Shown: piece by piece, positions 37,560 through 45,607 of the stretch
Layout: every line of letters begins with the position of its first letter
Numbering within the stretch: position 1 is the stretch's first letter
Assembly: GCA_018267275.1 (NCBI GenBank)
Contig: JAFDYV010000009.1
Location: forward strand, 186,001 to 250,000
Length of the DNA: 64,000 nucleotides
Direction of reading: 5' to 3'
Origin: Bacteroidota bacterium
Lineage (GTDB): Bacteria > Bacteroidota > Bacteroidia > Cytophagales > Cyclobacteriaceae
Position numbers and translations under genes: made by a program
The notes under the pieces: generated by a model
Database searches by the model: none
What the model was told of the DNA's origin: nothing
Seen by the model: the letters and a program-made list of their open reading frames with translations, nothing else

Positions 37560-38123
37560 TTAACTTCCAACAACCACTTTTGCAAAGCGGATTACTTTTT
37601 CGTTGAGCAAGTAGCCCTTCTCCACCACATCCACCACTTTGCCCTTTAGTTTTTCTTCGGGCGCGGGGATTTGCGTGATGGCCTCATGTAAGTCGGGATC
37701 GAAGGCACTTTCCTTGCCCACTTCCATGGCTTTTACGCTGTATTGCTCTAATACTTTCTTGAATTTGTTATGAATCAAAAAGAAACCTTCGGCCTCCTTG
37801 TCGTTTTTATCTTGGAAGGATTTCTCAGCACGCTCAAAATCATCGGCAACTCCCAACAGCGACTTGAGCAACTGCTCGTTGGCCGATTGAATCATATCTA
37901 ATTTTTCTTTTGCTGAGCGCCTCCTAAAGTTGTCAAACTCGGCATACAAACGCACATACTTGTCCTTTGCTTCTGCCAATTCGTCTTGCAGTTTTTTTAC
38001 CGGATCAACCACGTTTTCCGCTTTCGCAGCTTCGGCTTCTGGTGTTTGACCTGGAATGTTCGCTTCAGGCGCAGATTCATCATGTTTACTCAATTCGGGT
38101 TCGGTATGCACAGTATTTTCCAT
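37560..38123 (-). CDS. grpE: Nucleotide exchange factor GrpE
   Basis: 187 residues: an acidic disordered start (1-40), a long coiled coil (about 40-110, VDPVKKLQDELAEAKDKYVR then LYAEFDNFRRRSAKE) and a C-terminal beta domain (AFDPDLHEAITQIP, KGYLLNEKVIRFAKVVVG). GrpE releases ADP from DnaK. It lies 49 bases upstream of dnaJ in one operon and is divergent from yicC with a 100-base gap. Normal length for the family. Confidence 0.97.
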   Translation of the reverse strand: MENTVHTEPELSKHDESAPEANIPGQTPEAEAAKAENVVDPVKKLQDELAEAKDKYVRLYAEFDNFRRRSAKEKLDMIQSANEQLLKSLLGVADDFERAEKSFQDKNDKEAEGFFLIHNKFKKVLEQYSVKAMEVGKESAFDPDLHEAITQIPAPEEKLKGKVVDVVEKGYLLNEKVIRFAKVVVGS

Positions 38124-38211
38124 TACAAAGCTTTAAATGGGCTGCAAAATGACAACAATTTTGCCAATTGGCCAAAAAGTGTCAAAAAGGCGTATTTCGG
38201 TATTCGTTTGC

Positions 38212-38219
38212 TACTTTTG
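38212..38219 (+). promoter_or_regulatory. -7 box (TACTTTTG) for yicC
   Basis: Exact TAnnTTTG match, 4 bases before ATG 38224; predicts a leaderless mRNA and supports ATG 38224 over the upstream in-frame ATG at 38137. Confidence 0.65.
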
Positions 38220-38223
38220 CGCC

Positions 38224-39102
38224 ATGCTTAAATCCATGACTGGCTTCGGCCAAACCACACTATCAATTGGGTTGCTCTCCGTATCCGTTGAAGTGAAATC
38301 TTTGAATTCTAAATTCTTTGACCTAAACCTGCGCTTGCCCAAAAAATATTCTGAAAAAGAATTAGAGGTGCGCAATCTGTTGTCAGAAAAATTAGAACGC
38401 GGCAAGGTCTCCTTCGCCATCGACCTTCAGAACACAGGGAAAGCCGATGTGAGCGGGCGTTATAACGAAGAGCTGTTTTTGGCTTATTACCAGCAGTTAA
38501 AGAAATTGGCCGACCGCGCAGGCAGCGATTATAATCAACTTTTTAGCCTTGCGTTAAATGCGCCTGAAGTACAGGTCTCCAACAACAAAGAAGAGCTAGA
38601 GCCTGCAGAGTGGGAAAAAATGCTTGCAGCGATCAACGAAGCATTAACCAAATGCGAACAATTTAGGCTGGCCGAGGGTAAAAGTTTGGAAGGAAAACTC
38701 ACCACTTACATTGAGTCTATCAGAGCGGGGTTAAGTGAAGTTGAATTGCTGGACCCTAAACGAATTGAGCGCGTGCGCGCAAAAATTAAAAACAGCGTAA
38801 ACGACTTTTTTGGTAGCGAAGGGTTTGATGCCAATCGGCTGGAGCAAGAAATCATTTTTTACATCGAGAAGTTGGATATTCACGAAGAACGCGTGCGCCT
38901 AAAAACGCACTTGGATTATTTCCTAAAGGTGATGAGCGAAAAAATCTCGAACGGAAAGAAACTAGGGTTCATTGCACAAGAAATCGGGCGCGAAATCAAC
39001 ACCATTGGCTCAAAAGCCAACGATGCTGAAATTCAAAAACATGTGGTGATGATGAAGGAAGAGCTGGAGAAAATCAAGGAGCAGTTGAATAATGTGCTTT
39101 AA
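38224..39102 (+). CDS. yicC: YicC/YloC family endoribonuclease
   Basis: 292 residues from ATG 38224. The opening MLKSMTGFGQ is the family signature, which rules out the 29-residue longer reading from 38137. Further marks: VEVKSLNSKFFDLNLRLP near the start and the C-terminal LGFIAQEIGREINTIGSKAN followed by VVMMKEELEKIKEQLNNVL. Proteins of this family cut RNA and in E. coli affect small-RNA turnover. A promoter box lies 4 bases upstream. It stands alone between grpE (divergent) and the phosphoesterase fusion gene. Confidence 0.95.
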   Translation: MLKSMTGFGQTTLSIGLLSVSVEVKSLNSKFFDLNLRLPKKYSEKELEVRNLLSEKLERGKVSFAIDLQNTGKADVSGRYNEELFLAYYQQLKKLADRAGSDYNQLFSLALNAPEVQVSNNKEELEPAEWEKMLAAINEALTKCEQFRLAEGKSLEGKLTTYIESIRAGLSEVELLDPKRIERVRAKIKNSVNDFFGSEGFDANRLEQEIIFYIEKLDIHEERVRLKTHLDYFLKVMSEKISNGKKLGFIAQEIGREINTIGSKANDAEIQKHVVMMKEELEKIKEQLNNVL

Positions 39103-39169
39103 GATGTTATCCAAAACTTAACATTTCGATAAAAACAAATCGCTAGCTTCGTTGCCCAAACCTAATGCC

Positions 39170-41596
39170 ATGAAGCACTGGATTTTATTCGCCTTGCAGC
39201 TTGTTACTGCTGTTACTGCCGCGCAATCATTAAAAGAACTAGAATTACAACAAGTTACACTGCCTACCGGTTGGAAACTGAGCCCCGTTGGCACAAGTGT
39301 AACATTGGGTGACTTGCCGCTAAACGTCTGCATTGCGCCCAACCAAAAAATTGCAGCCGTTACCAATAATGGCCAAAGCACGCAGTCCATTCAGTTGGTC
39401 GACTTAAAAAGCCAACTAGTGCTGCATACGCAAGAAATCGGAAAGTCTTGGTTGGGGCTAGCCTGGAGCAACGATAGCAAAACACTCTACGCCTCGGGTG
39501 GAAATGACAATTGGGTGATTCGTTACTTGGTTTCTGGTAACCGATTGATTACGCGCGATACCATCGTCATTGGCAAACCGTGGCCGGAAAAAATTTCGAT
39601 TGCCGGATTGGCGCTTGATGATAGTCGAAGCCGACTTTACATTGTCACCAAAGACAATAACTCATTGTATGCGGTCGACACAAAAACAAAAAAAGTAATT
39701 TCTCGCATCGCGCTGCCTGCCGAAGCGTACACCTCCCTATTGTCGCCTAACAAAAAACAATTATACATTTCTTGCTGGGGATGCGATAAAATTCTGATTG
39801 TAGATACAGAACTACTTAAAATTAAGAATGAAATTAAGGTCGGTGATAACCCCAACGACATGGCGCTGACAAAAAATGGAAATTTTCTATTTGTGGCAAA
39901 CGCCAATGACAATTCGGTTTCGGTCATCGACCTCAAAAAGAATAAGGAAATCGAGGTACTTAACACCGCTTTGTTTCCGAACGCACCTAGCGGCTCCACC
40001 ACCAACAGCGTTGCACTGAGCACAGACCAAAAAACCTTGTTCATTGCCAATGCAGATAATAACTGTGTCTCTGTGTTTGATGTGTCGGAGCCGGGAGATA
40101 GCAAGAGCAAAGGTTTTATTCCGGTGGGTTGGTATCCAACGGTGGTGCGTAGTTGGGGCAACACCTTGTTGGTGGCAAATGGAAAAGGTTTTTCCTCGCT
40201 GCCCAACCCGCGCGGCCCAAGTCCGGTAAAGAAAAAACAAAAAGTAAACTACCAACAAGGCGACACGAAAAAAGAAGAAGAGGTACAGTACATTGGCGGA
40301 TTGTTCATGGGTACGTTGAGCTTCATTCCGGTTCCGAAAGAGCAGCAACTGGCGGTTTATTCACAGGCCGTTTACGCCAATTCACCCTATACCAAAAAAT
40401 CGGAAACAGAAACGGTCGGTCAAGTTGGCAATCCCATCCCCTCGAAACTGGGCGAAAGTTCTCCCATCAAATATGTCTTTTATGTTATCAAAGAAAACCG
40501 AACCTACGACCAGGTATTAAGTGATGTGCCTGGCGGCAATGGTGACACCACGCTGCTTTTGTTTGGGAAAAAGAATACGCCCAACCAGCATGCGTTGGTG
40601 AATGAATTTGTTTTGTACGACAATTTCTATGTGAATGGCGAAGTGAGTGCCGATGGCCACAATTGGAGCTTAGGAGGTTATGCCACAGATTACTTAGAAA
40701 AAAACTGGGTGACCAGCTATGGCGGACGTGGCGGAACGTATGATGCAGAAGGCACGCGTGCCATTGCCAATAACAAGAATGGCTTCATTTGGGATTTTTG
40801 CAAACGCGCAGGTGTCAGCTACCGCACCTATGGCGAGTTTGCCGATGATGGCAAAGCAAACATACCGGTTTTGGAAGGGCACTTTTGTAAAAAATTCACG
40901 AGTTGGGATGAATCCGTAATGGATACCACCCGCTTCTACCAGTGGAGGCATGATTTTGATTCGCTGCTTGCGCAAAATCAAGTGCCACAATTGAATACAC
41001 TTCGATTCATCAACGACCACACCGAAGGTCTACGACTCGGCCGCCCCACGCCACAAGCGCATGTGGCCGACAATGACTATGCGGTAGGTTTATTTGTCGA
41101 GTATCTCTCAAAAAGCAAAATCTGGAAGGAGACTGCCATTTTTATTCTGGAGGACGATGCACAAAACGGCCCCGACCATGTGGACGCACACCGAAGCACG
41201 TTGTATGTGGCGGGCAGTTTTGTAAAACGAAAATATATTGACCACACCATGTATTCCACAGCATCGGTGTTGCACACCATTGAAATGATTTTGGGTTTGC
41301 CACCGATGAGCCAATACGATGCCGCTGCCGAAACATTGTGGCGAAGTTTTTCAGCAGATGCAAACCTTACTCCTTTTCGGTCAGTACCTGCCGAAATTAA
41401 TTTATTTGATCGAAATTTGGCCGTTAACGAATGGCAGCGCAAAAGTGAGAAATTCAATTTCCGCAAAGAAGATAGTATACCTGATGATGAGTTCAACGAA
41501 GTGCTGTGGGCAGCCATCAAAGGAGATGGAAAAAAGTGCCCGGCTCCGCGGCATGCGGCTTTTGTGAATGCATTGCAAAAAGGCGATGATGATTGA
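39170..41596 (+). CDS. YncE-type beta-propeller fused to phosphoesterase (alkaline-phosphatase-like)
   Basis: 808 residues from ATG 39170, which starts a signal peptide (MKHWILFALQLVTAVTAAQ); TTG 39152 is rejected. Residues about 30-370 form a seven-bladed YVTN/YncE-type propeller with repeated units such as FLFVANANDNSVSVIDLKKN and TLFIANADNNCVSVFDVSEP. Residues about 420-720 are a phosphoesterase of the alkaline-phosphatase superfamily: FYVIKENRTYDQVLSDVPGG, DNFYVNGEVSADGHNWSLGG, FILEDDAQNGPDHVDAHRST. This fusion is a known bacterial architecture. It should act in the periplasm on phosphate esters; substrate unknown. It converges with the lipoprotein gene, 5 bases apart. Confidence 0.92.
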   Translation: MKHWILFALQLVTAVTAAQSLKELELQQVTLPTGWKLSPVGTSVTLGDLPLNVCIAPNQKIAAVTNNGQSTQSIQLVDLKSQLVLHTQEIGKSWLGLAWSNDSKTLYASGGNDNWVIRYLVSGNRLITRDTIVIGKPWPEKISIAGLALDDSRSRLYIVTKDNNSLYAVDTKTKKVISRIALPAEAYTSLLSPNKKQLYISCWGCDKILIVDTELLKIKNEIKVGDNPNDMALTKNGNFLFVANANDNSVSVIDLKKNKEIEVLNTALFPNAPSGSTTNSVALSTDQKTLFIANADNNCVSVFDVSEPGDSKSKGFIPVGWYPTVVRSWGNTLLVANGKGFSSLPNPRGPSPVKKKQKVNYQQGDTKKEEEVQYIGGLFMGTLSFIPVPKEQQLAVYSQAVYANSPYTKKSETETVGQVGNPIPSKLGESSPIKYVFYVIKENRTYDQVLSDVPGGNGDTTLLLFGKKNTPNQHALVNEFVLYDNFYVNGEVSADGHNWSLGGYATDYLEKNWVTSYGGRGGTYDAEGTRAIANNKNGFIWDFCKRAGVSYRTYGEFADDGKANIPVLEGHFCKKFTSWDESVMDTTRFYQWRHDFDSLLAQNQVPQLNTLRFINDHTEGLRLGRPTPQAHVADNDYAVGLFVEYLSKSKIWKETAIFILEDDAQNGPDHVDAHRSTLYVAGSFVKRKYIDHTMYSTASVLHTIEMILGLPPMSQYDAAAETLWRSFSADANLTPFRSVPAEINLFDRNLAVNEWQRKSEKFNFRKEDSIPDDEFNEVLWAAIKGDGKKCPAPRHAAFVNALQKGDDD

Positions 41597-41601
41597 AGTA
41601 A

Positions 41602-42099
41602 TTATTGTTTAGCGAAACGATCGAGTTTGGAAATTATATCTAAGTTAGTTGCCACTCCATACTCAATTGATGGTTCCTTTACACCATCGGAAAAAATGCA
41701 ACCAACGAAGTTTGAATCATCAGAAAGACGGTCAAGTACTATCTTGCGCCCGTCAAGAAATTCGATTTTTATAAAACGATTCGCGGTCATTATTGTTTGA
41801 AAACCTTTTTTCTTTATCGAGTCCGTGGCTTCACCTGCGTAGAAATTAAAGTCATCTAACAACTCATCCAGCTCAAACCCTTTTTGAGTCAGTGAATCAT
41901 ATTCATTTTGTGAAATCGTAAAAAAGACAACTGCCTTTCCAACTACTTTCAACGTGTCTAAGGTGGCTTTACCTGCAATTTTTTCTTTAATGGTGTCTCC
42001 CGCGGTGGCTTGCGTTCCTTTCGTTTCACGTGGTGGTTTGCAACAAAAAAGTTGAGCAACGACAAACGTAAACACAATGATATTTGAAATCTTCGTCAC
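41602..42099 (-). CDS. Probable lipoprotein, unknown function
   Basis: 165 residues. The start MTKISNIIVFTFVVAQLF followed by CC looks like a lipoprotein signal, though Phe before the Cys pair is a weak lipobox. The mature part is Asp/Lys-rich with no recognised domain (FNFYAGEATDSIKKKGFQTI, FIKIEFLDGRKIVLDRL). The start codon lies 1 base after the arginase-family stop, so the two are cotranscribed. I do not recognise the family. Confidence 0.7.
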   Translation of the reverse strand: MTKISNIIVFTFVVAQLFCCKPPRETKGTQATAGDTIKEKIAGKATLDTLKVVGKAVVFFTISQNEYDSLTQKGFELDELLDDFNFYAGEATDSIKKKGFQTIMTANRFIKIEFLDGRKIVLDRLSDDSNFVGCIFSDGVKEPSIEYGVATNLDIISKLDRFAKQ

Positions 42100-42100
42100 G

Positions 42101-43261
42101 TTAACTCAATTTACCCAAAGCATTAATATACCGTTCCGGTATCTCGCCCTTGCTGGCCGTCTGGTAATCGCTGTAACTGCAAGGAACCATGGTGTTGCGC
42201 GCATAACGCGCACCCGGGCGGTGATAGGCCACTTCCATCCACCACTTCTCAGTTACTTTGCTTTTATAAAAAGTGATCGTCTCGGGTTCAACTGGCATCG
42301 ACACCACGTACTTTAAAAAATCATTGCTCCTAAAACTCGTATCGCCTTTGCGGTGATAATATCCCTCAATAAAGTACCAAATCATCGTTGCGATTACCGA
42401 GGCTGTTTTTTTGTGTGCATCATCCACATCGGGATTGTACTCGTAAAACCCGGCCGAACTCAATTTTTCGTTAAGCCCGGCATACCAACAAATCTGGCAG
42501 GCTTCTTCGCCCGTCAAGCCAAACGGTTGGGCATTGGCATTACCCGGTGCATCGGCCGACTTAATCGCGGTCACGTCAAATGAAAGTATATCTGCATTGC
42601 GAATGGCTGGTTCCATCTCAGCAAAGTTGGTGCGCATCTGCCCAATGCGGAACGCTTCGAAATAGAGTTTCTCTAAAATGGATGCAGCCTGTGCATCAAT
42701 CAAATAAGTCTGGTGCGCCAAGTGCGTATAACTCAATAAATAATTGGGTTCGTGCAGCAATATTTTATGAATGTGCTTTTTAGACGCGGTCACGTCTTTG
42801 GAATCATCCAAATCTAAAAACGCATCCACATTCAGCAAACTAACAAGCTTCTCCATCTCTTCATAGCCACGGTATTGGCCATAGTCAAGGTCGTGCGTGC
42901 CGCCCAGTATCAGTGGAAGCACGTTGCTTTCCAACAACATGCGGCATACCTCACTCAAGCGGGTATAGGTTTCATCCAGATCAATGCCATTGTTCAGGTT
43001 GCCCAAATCAACAATTCGGTAAGCGCCCGTTCCTTTTTTCAACGCATACAGTTTCTTCCTGATTTCATCTGGGCCTTTGCTGCTGCCGTGGTTGTTGCTT
43101 GTGCCCCGCTCCTCTTTCACGCCAATAATGGCGATGTGCGCATCTTTGTAGTGCGGCATTTTTTCGGTGTAGGCCCGAATGTTTTTAAAGAACGAGTTAC
43201 TAGGATAAGGCTGCGAATAAATCGGCTCGGGGATAGGTGAGAATAGAATGGTTAAATCCAT
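42101..43261 (-). CDS. Arginase/formimidoylglutamase-family protein with degenerate metal site
   Basis: 386 residues with the ureohydrolase fold but altered metal motifs. Where active members have GGDH, DAHxD and SxDxD, this one has GGTH (120-123), DAFLD (146-150) and SFDVT (227-231): His is replaced by Phe148 and one Asp by Thr231. The remaining ligands (His123, Asp146, Asp150, Asp229) could hold at most one metal well. Other conserved text (ADAPGNANAQPFGLTGEEAC, GFYEYNPDVDDAHKKTASVI) is similar to proteins I recall throughout Bacteroidota annotated as formimidoylglutamase. Hydrolase activity is doubtful. No histidine-degradation genes lie nearby; a lipoprotein gene follows in the same operon. 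Confidence 0.85.
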   Translation of the reverse strand: MDLTILFSPIPEPIYSQPYPSNSFFKNIRAYTEKMPHYKDAHIAIIGVKEERGTSNNHGSSKGPDEIRKKLYALKKGTGAYRIVDLGNLNNGIDLDETYTRLSEVCRMLLESNVLPLILGGTHDLDYGQYRGYEEMEKLVSLLNVDAFLDLDDSKDVTASKKHIHKILLHEPNYLLSYTHLAHQTYLIDAQAASILEKLYFEAFRIGQMRTNFAEMEPAIRNADILSFDVTAIKSADAPGNANAQPFGLTGEEACQICWYAGLNEKLSSAGFYEYNPDVDDAHKKTASVIATMIWYFIEGYYHRKGDTSFRSNDFLKYVVSMPVEPETITFYKSKVTEKWWMEVAYHRPGARYARNTMVPCSYSDYQTASKGEIPERYINALGKLS

Positions 43262-43324
43262 GCGATGATTTTGTAACGAAAGTAAGAAAAACGCAGCCGA
43301 GCCTCAAAATAAAAATGTGACTGC

Positions 43325-43385
43325 CAATCCTGAGCGCTCAACTAGTAACCTTTGTTTATTAAGTTTGTTGATAGCGCGAAGGATC
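43325..43385 (+). repeat. Palindromic repeat, copy A
   Basis: 61 bases with left end CAATCCTGAGCGC and right end GCGCGAAGGATC. The ends form an imperfect inverted repeat (ATCCT-x2-GCGC against its complement). The same ends at the same spacing (49 bases between left-end and right-end starts) recur in copy B on the other side of the GIY-YIG gene. Confidence 0.7.
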
Positions 43386-43389
43386 TCGC

Positions 43390-43683
43390 CTACAGGATTT
43401 CCACTGTCAGATCGTTCCAGTTAGGATTCATTGTAGCCACTAAATCCGCTTTCCACTTCCTCGTCTTGCCTTTGATGTAACGCTCGCGTTCAACCGCTTC
43501 TTCAACTGACTGATAGGGTTCATAGTAAATCAATTTGCTCACATTGTAACGAGCCGTAAAGCTCTTCGGGTTTATCTTCTCCCGGTGTTCCCAAAGCCTA
43601 GTGCGAACGTCAGTGGTCATGCCCATATAGAGCACCGTATTGATTTTGTTGGTAAGGATATAGACGAAGGCAACTGGAAGCAT
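43390..43683 (-). CDS. GIY-YIG nuclease family protein
   Basis: 97 residues, the normal size of stand-alone GIY-YIG proteins. The motif reads VYILTNK ... LYMGMT (V-Y-I and Y-M-G forms), followed by R-L-W-E-H and the conserved Tyr, and the metal-binding Glu lies in VEEAVERERYIKG. The fold cuts DNA; members of this small group have no clear cellular role. It is flanked by two direct copies of a palindromic repeat (43325-43385 and 43739-43799), and a third copy in inverted orientation follows, which suggests that gene and repeats belong together as a mobile or formerly mobile unit. Confidence 0.9.
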   Translation of the reverse strand: MLPVAFVYILTNKINTVLYMGMTTDVRTRLWEHREKINPKSFTARYNVSKLIYYEPYQSVEEAVERERYIKGKTRKWKADLVATMNPNWNDLTVEIL

Positions 43684-43738
43684 CTGCGAATTGCTCGTTA
43701 AAGTTCCGGATTCTCAAGTAAACTAAAAATCCTTTAAT

Positions 43739-43799
43739 CAATCCTGAGCGCGAAACCTTAAACTAGTCAACAAAAAGATGTTTTATTGCGCGAAGGATC
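43739..43799 (+). repeat. Palindromic repeat, copy B
   Basis: 61 bases with the same 13-base left end and 12-base right end as copy A, identical spacing, but a different 36-base interior. Part of the 307-base stretch 43684-43990 that holds no gene, only repeats and a terminator. Confidence 0.7.
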
Positions 43800-43829
43800 C
43801 CTCATGAAAGAAAATTCCAAGTCAATTGA

Positions 43830-43925
43830 GATTCTTCGCTCGAGGTTCTTCTCTTAAAACCTTCATCAACACAAAACATTTTATCTTGGTCTAAATGCTC
43901 ACTCTTGCTTAGTCGCTCAGAATTT
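43830..43925 (-). repeat. Palindromic repeat, copy C (inverted, longer interior)
   Basis: On the minus strand the left end is AAATTCTGAGCG (43925-43914) and the right end GCGAAGAATC (43839-43830), with about 74 bases between. The right end of this copy can also pair with the right end of copy B (43790-43799), so B and C together could fold into one hairpin. Confidence 0.5.
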
Positions 43926-43940
43926 AGAATCCGACAAAAA

Positions 43941-43965
43941 CAAAAAACCTCTTTGCAGAGGTTTT
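43941..43965 (-). terminator. Intrinsic-type terminator after nqrF
   Basis: 9-bp stem AAAACCTCT (43944-43952) / AGAGGTTTT (43957-43965) with loop TTGC, followed on the minus strand by a T-run. It lies 26 bases past the nqrF stop. Confidence 0.8.
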
Positions 43966-43990
43966 CTTGTTTTGGTCTTCTCACCGTTTG

Positions 43991-45286
43991 TTATCCACCA
44001 AAGTCGTCAAAGCGGATGTTCTCTTTTGGTATGCCCATGTCATCCAACATCTTCAACACAGCCGCGTTCATCAAAGGCGGGCCGCATAAATAATATTCAA
44101 CATCTTCAGGCGCAGGGTGGTTGCCCAAATAATTATCGTATAAACATTTGTGGATGAAACCCAGATAGCCATCAGCTTCTCTGTCATCCAAACTCTTTTT
44201 TACTTTCCAGTTGTCTTCGGGCAGTGGCTCTGACAAACCGATATGGAACTGAAAATTCGGAAACTCTTTTTCGATTTTACGGAAGTGGTCTACATAGAAT
44301 AACTCTTTCTTAGAGCGGCCACCGTACCAATACGAAACCTTGCGTTTGGTTTTCTCGGTGTGGAACAGATGGAAAATCTGCGCACGCAACGGAGCCATAC
44401 CTGCGCCACCGCCAATGTACACCATCTCGCGCTGTGTCTTGTTAATATGGAATTCCCCGTAAGGACCAGAGATTGTCACCTTGTCGCCAGGCTTGCGCGA
44501 AAACACATACGATGAACAAATGCCCGGGTTCACATCCATCCACTTGTTGTTAGCCCGATCCCATGGTGGCGTAGCTATACGGATGTTCAACATGATAATA
44601 TTTCCTTCGGCTGGGTGGTTGGCCATCGAGTAAGCGCGGAAAATTGGCTCCTCGTTCTTCATCTTCAAGTCCCACAGCTTGAACTTATCCCAATCACCTT
44701 TGAACACATCTTTGCTAGAGTGCCCCAATTCCGGGTGTGGAGTGATGTCCATTGTCTTGAAGTCTACATTGATGCTTGGCACATCTATTTGAATATATCC
44801 ACCTGCCTCAAACTTCAACGTTTCGCCCGGAGGCAACTTCACCACAAACTCTTTAATAAATGTGGAAACGTTGTAGTTACTCACCACTTCACACTCCCAC
44901 TTTTTGATTCCAAAAATCTCTTCCGGAATGCGGATGTTCAAATCTTGCTTCACCTTTACCTGGCAACCCAAGCGCACGTGCTCTTTTTGTTCGGCACGGC
45001 TCAAGTGGCCTACTTCTGTGGGCAACACATCGCCACCGCCCGACTCCACCACACACTTGCACATCGCACACGTGCCACCGCCACCGCAGGCCGATGGTAA
45101 GAATATCTTTTCGTTGGCCAAAGTGCTCAACAAAGAGCTACCAGCCGAAACGGTAATGGTCTTTTCGCCATTGATTACAATCTTCACCGGCCCCGACTGA
45201 ACCAATTTTTTCTGCGCAAAAATCAACAAGGCCACCAACAGCAAAATAACCGCGGTAAAGGCCACAATGGAGGTGAGTACTAGCAT
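43991..45286 (-). CDS. nqrF: Na+-translocating NADH-quinone reductase subunit F
   Basis: 431 residues: one N-terminal membrane helix ([20 protein letters not shown]), a 2Fe-2S ferredoxin domain with the Cys set [16 protein letters not shown] and a later RLGCQV, an FAD domain ([12 protein letters not shown]) and an NAD domain ([28 protein letters not shown]). NqrF takes electrons from NADH into the Na+-pumping NQR complex. In most genomes it closes the nqrABCDEF operon, but here the upstream neighbour is rmuC on the opposite strand and it has its own promoter box and terminator, so it is a single-gene unit. The other subunits must be elsewhere if the complex is made. Confidence 0.96.
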   Translation of the reverse strand: MLVLTSIVAFTAVILLLVALLIFAQKKLVQSGPVKIVINGEKTITVSAGSSLLSTLANEKIFLPSACGGGGTCAMCKCVVESGGGDVLPTEVGHLSRAEQKEHVRLGCQVKVKQDLNIRIPEEIFGIKKWECEVVSNYNVSTFIKEFVVKLPPGETLKFEAGGYIQIDVPSINVDFKTMDITPHPELGHSSKDVFKGDWDKFKLWDLKMKNEEPIFRAYSMANHPAEGNIIMLNIRIATPPWDRANNKWMDVNPGICSSYVFSRKPGDKVTISGPYGEFHINKTQREMVYIGGGAGMAPLRAQIFHLFHTEKTKRKVSYWYGGRSKKELFYVDHFRKIEKEFPNFQFHIGLSEPLPEDNWKVKKSLDDREADGYLGFIHKCLYDNYLGNHPAPEDVEYYLCGPPLMNAAVLKMLDDMGIPKENIRFDDFGG

Positions 45287-45314
45287 AGCGTTATTTCAAA
45301 ACTTTTAAGGACTA

Positions 45315-45322
45315 CAAATATA
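45315..45322 (-). promoter_or_regulatory. -7 box (TATATTTG) for nqrF
   Basis: Exact TAnnTTTG match on the minus strand, 28 bases before ATG 45286. It supports independent transcription of nqrF. Confidence 0.6.
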
Positions 45323-45379
45323 GGAATAGGCTTCAAAAACAAGCCAAAACAAACACCCGAAAACCATAAAAATCCACCA

Positions 45380-45594
45380 GCGGGGCGGGTTTGTTTAACA
45401 TATTGTCCTGATTGGAATTTCTTGGCGGCCTGCTCGCGTCCCTGCTTTGTCCACCGCGGGCTCGCACCGGGCTGTCGGCACTCGCCAACCTCGCCCACAT
45501 TCCATGTAGGGCTCAAACCACGCGAGACGCGTGGCCTCCATCTGGCCGAAGTCAGACCACCCCGATTAACATCTCGGTCACCCTAAACTTTGAT
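45380..45594. other. GC-rich non-coding stretch between nqrF and rmuC
   Basis: The 321-base gap between the divergent genes has a central part that is clearly richer in G and C than its surroundings, with a hairpin CCACGC / GCGTGG (45518-45523, 45529-45534, 5-base loop). Short frames exist on both strands (about 45412-45597 plus, 45280-45516 minus), but their translations are Arg/Pro/Cys-rich with no family resemblance, so I do not call a gene. It could be a remnant of a mobile repeat or a structured RNA. Confidence 0.4.
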
Positions 45595-45602
45595 TAACTT
45601 TG
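45595..45602 (+). promoter_or_regulatory. -7 box (TAACTTTG) for rmuC
   Basis: Exact TAnnTTTG match, 5 bases before ATG 45608; predicts a leaderless mRNA and excludes the TTG start at 45590. Confidence 0.65.
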
Positions 45603-45607
45603 CCCGC

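Noticed and set aside
38137..38223. N-terminal extension of YicC
   Set aside because: The family begins MLKSMTGFG, and the promoter box lies inside the extension.
43325..43925. CRISPR array or integron attC sites as an explanation for the repeats
   Set aside because: Only the ends are conserved, interiors differ in length, spacing is not regular, there are no cas or integrase genes, and the ends lack the attC core sequences.
43802..43984. 60-residue frame after nqrF
   Set aside because: It covers repeat copy C and the nqrF terminator hairpin, so it is not coding.
45412..45597. Small frame in the GC-rich gap before rmuC
   Set aside because: Composition (Arg, Pro, Cys) and lack of any recognisable motif; it runs up to the rmuC promoter box. 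Kept only as a note on the GC-rich stretch.
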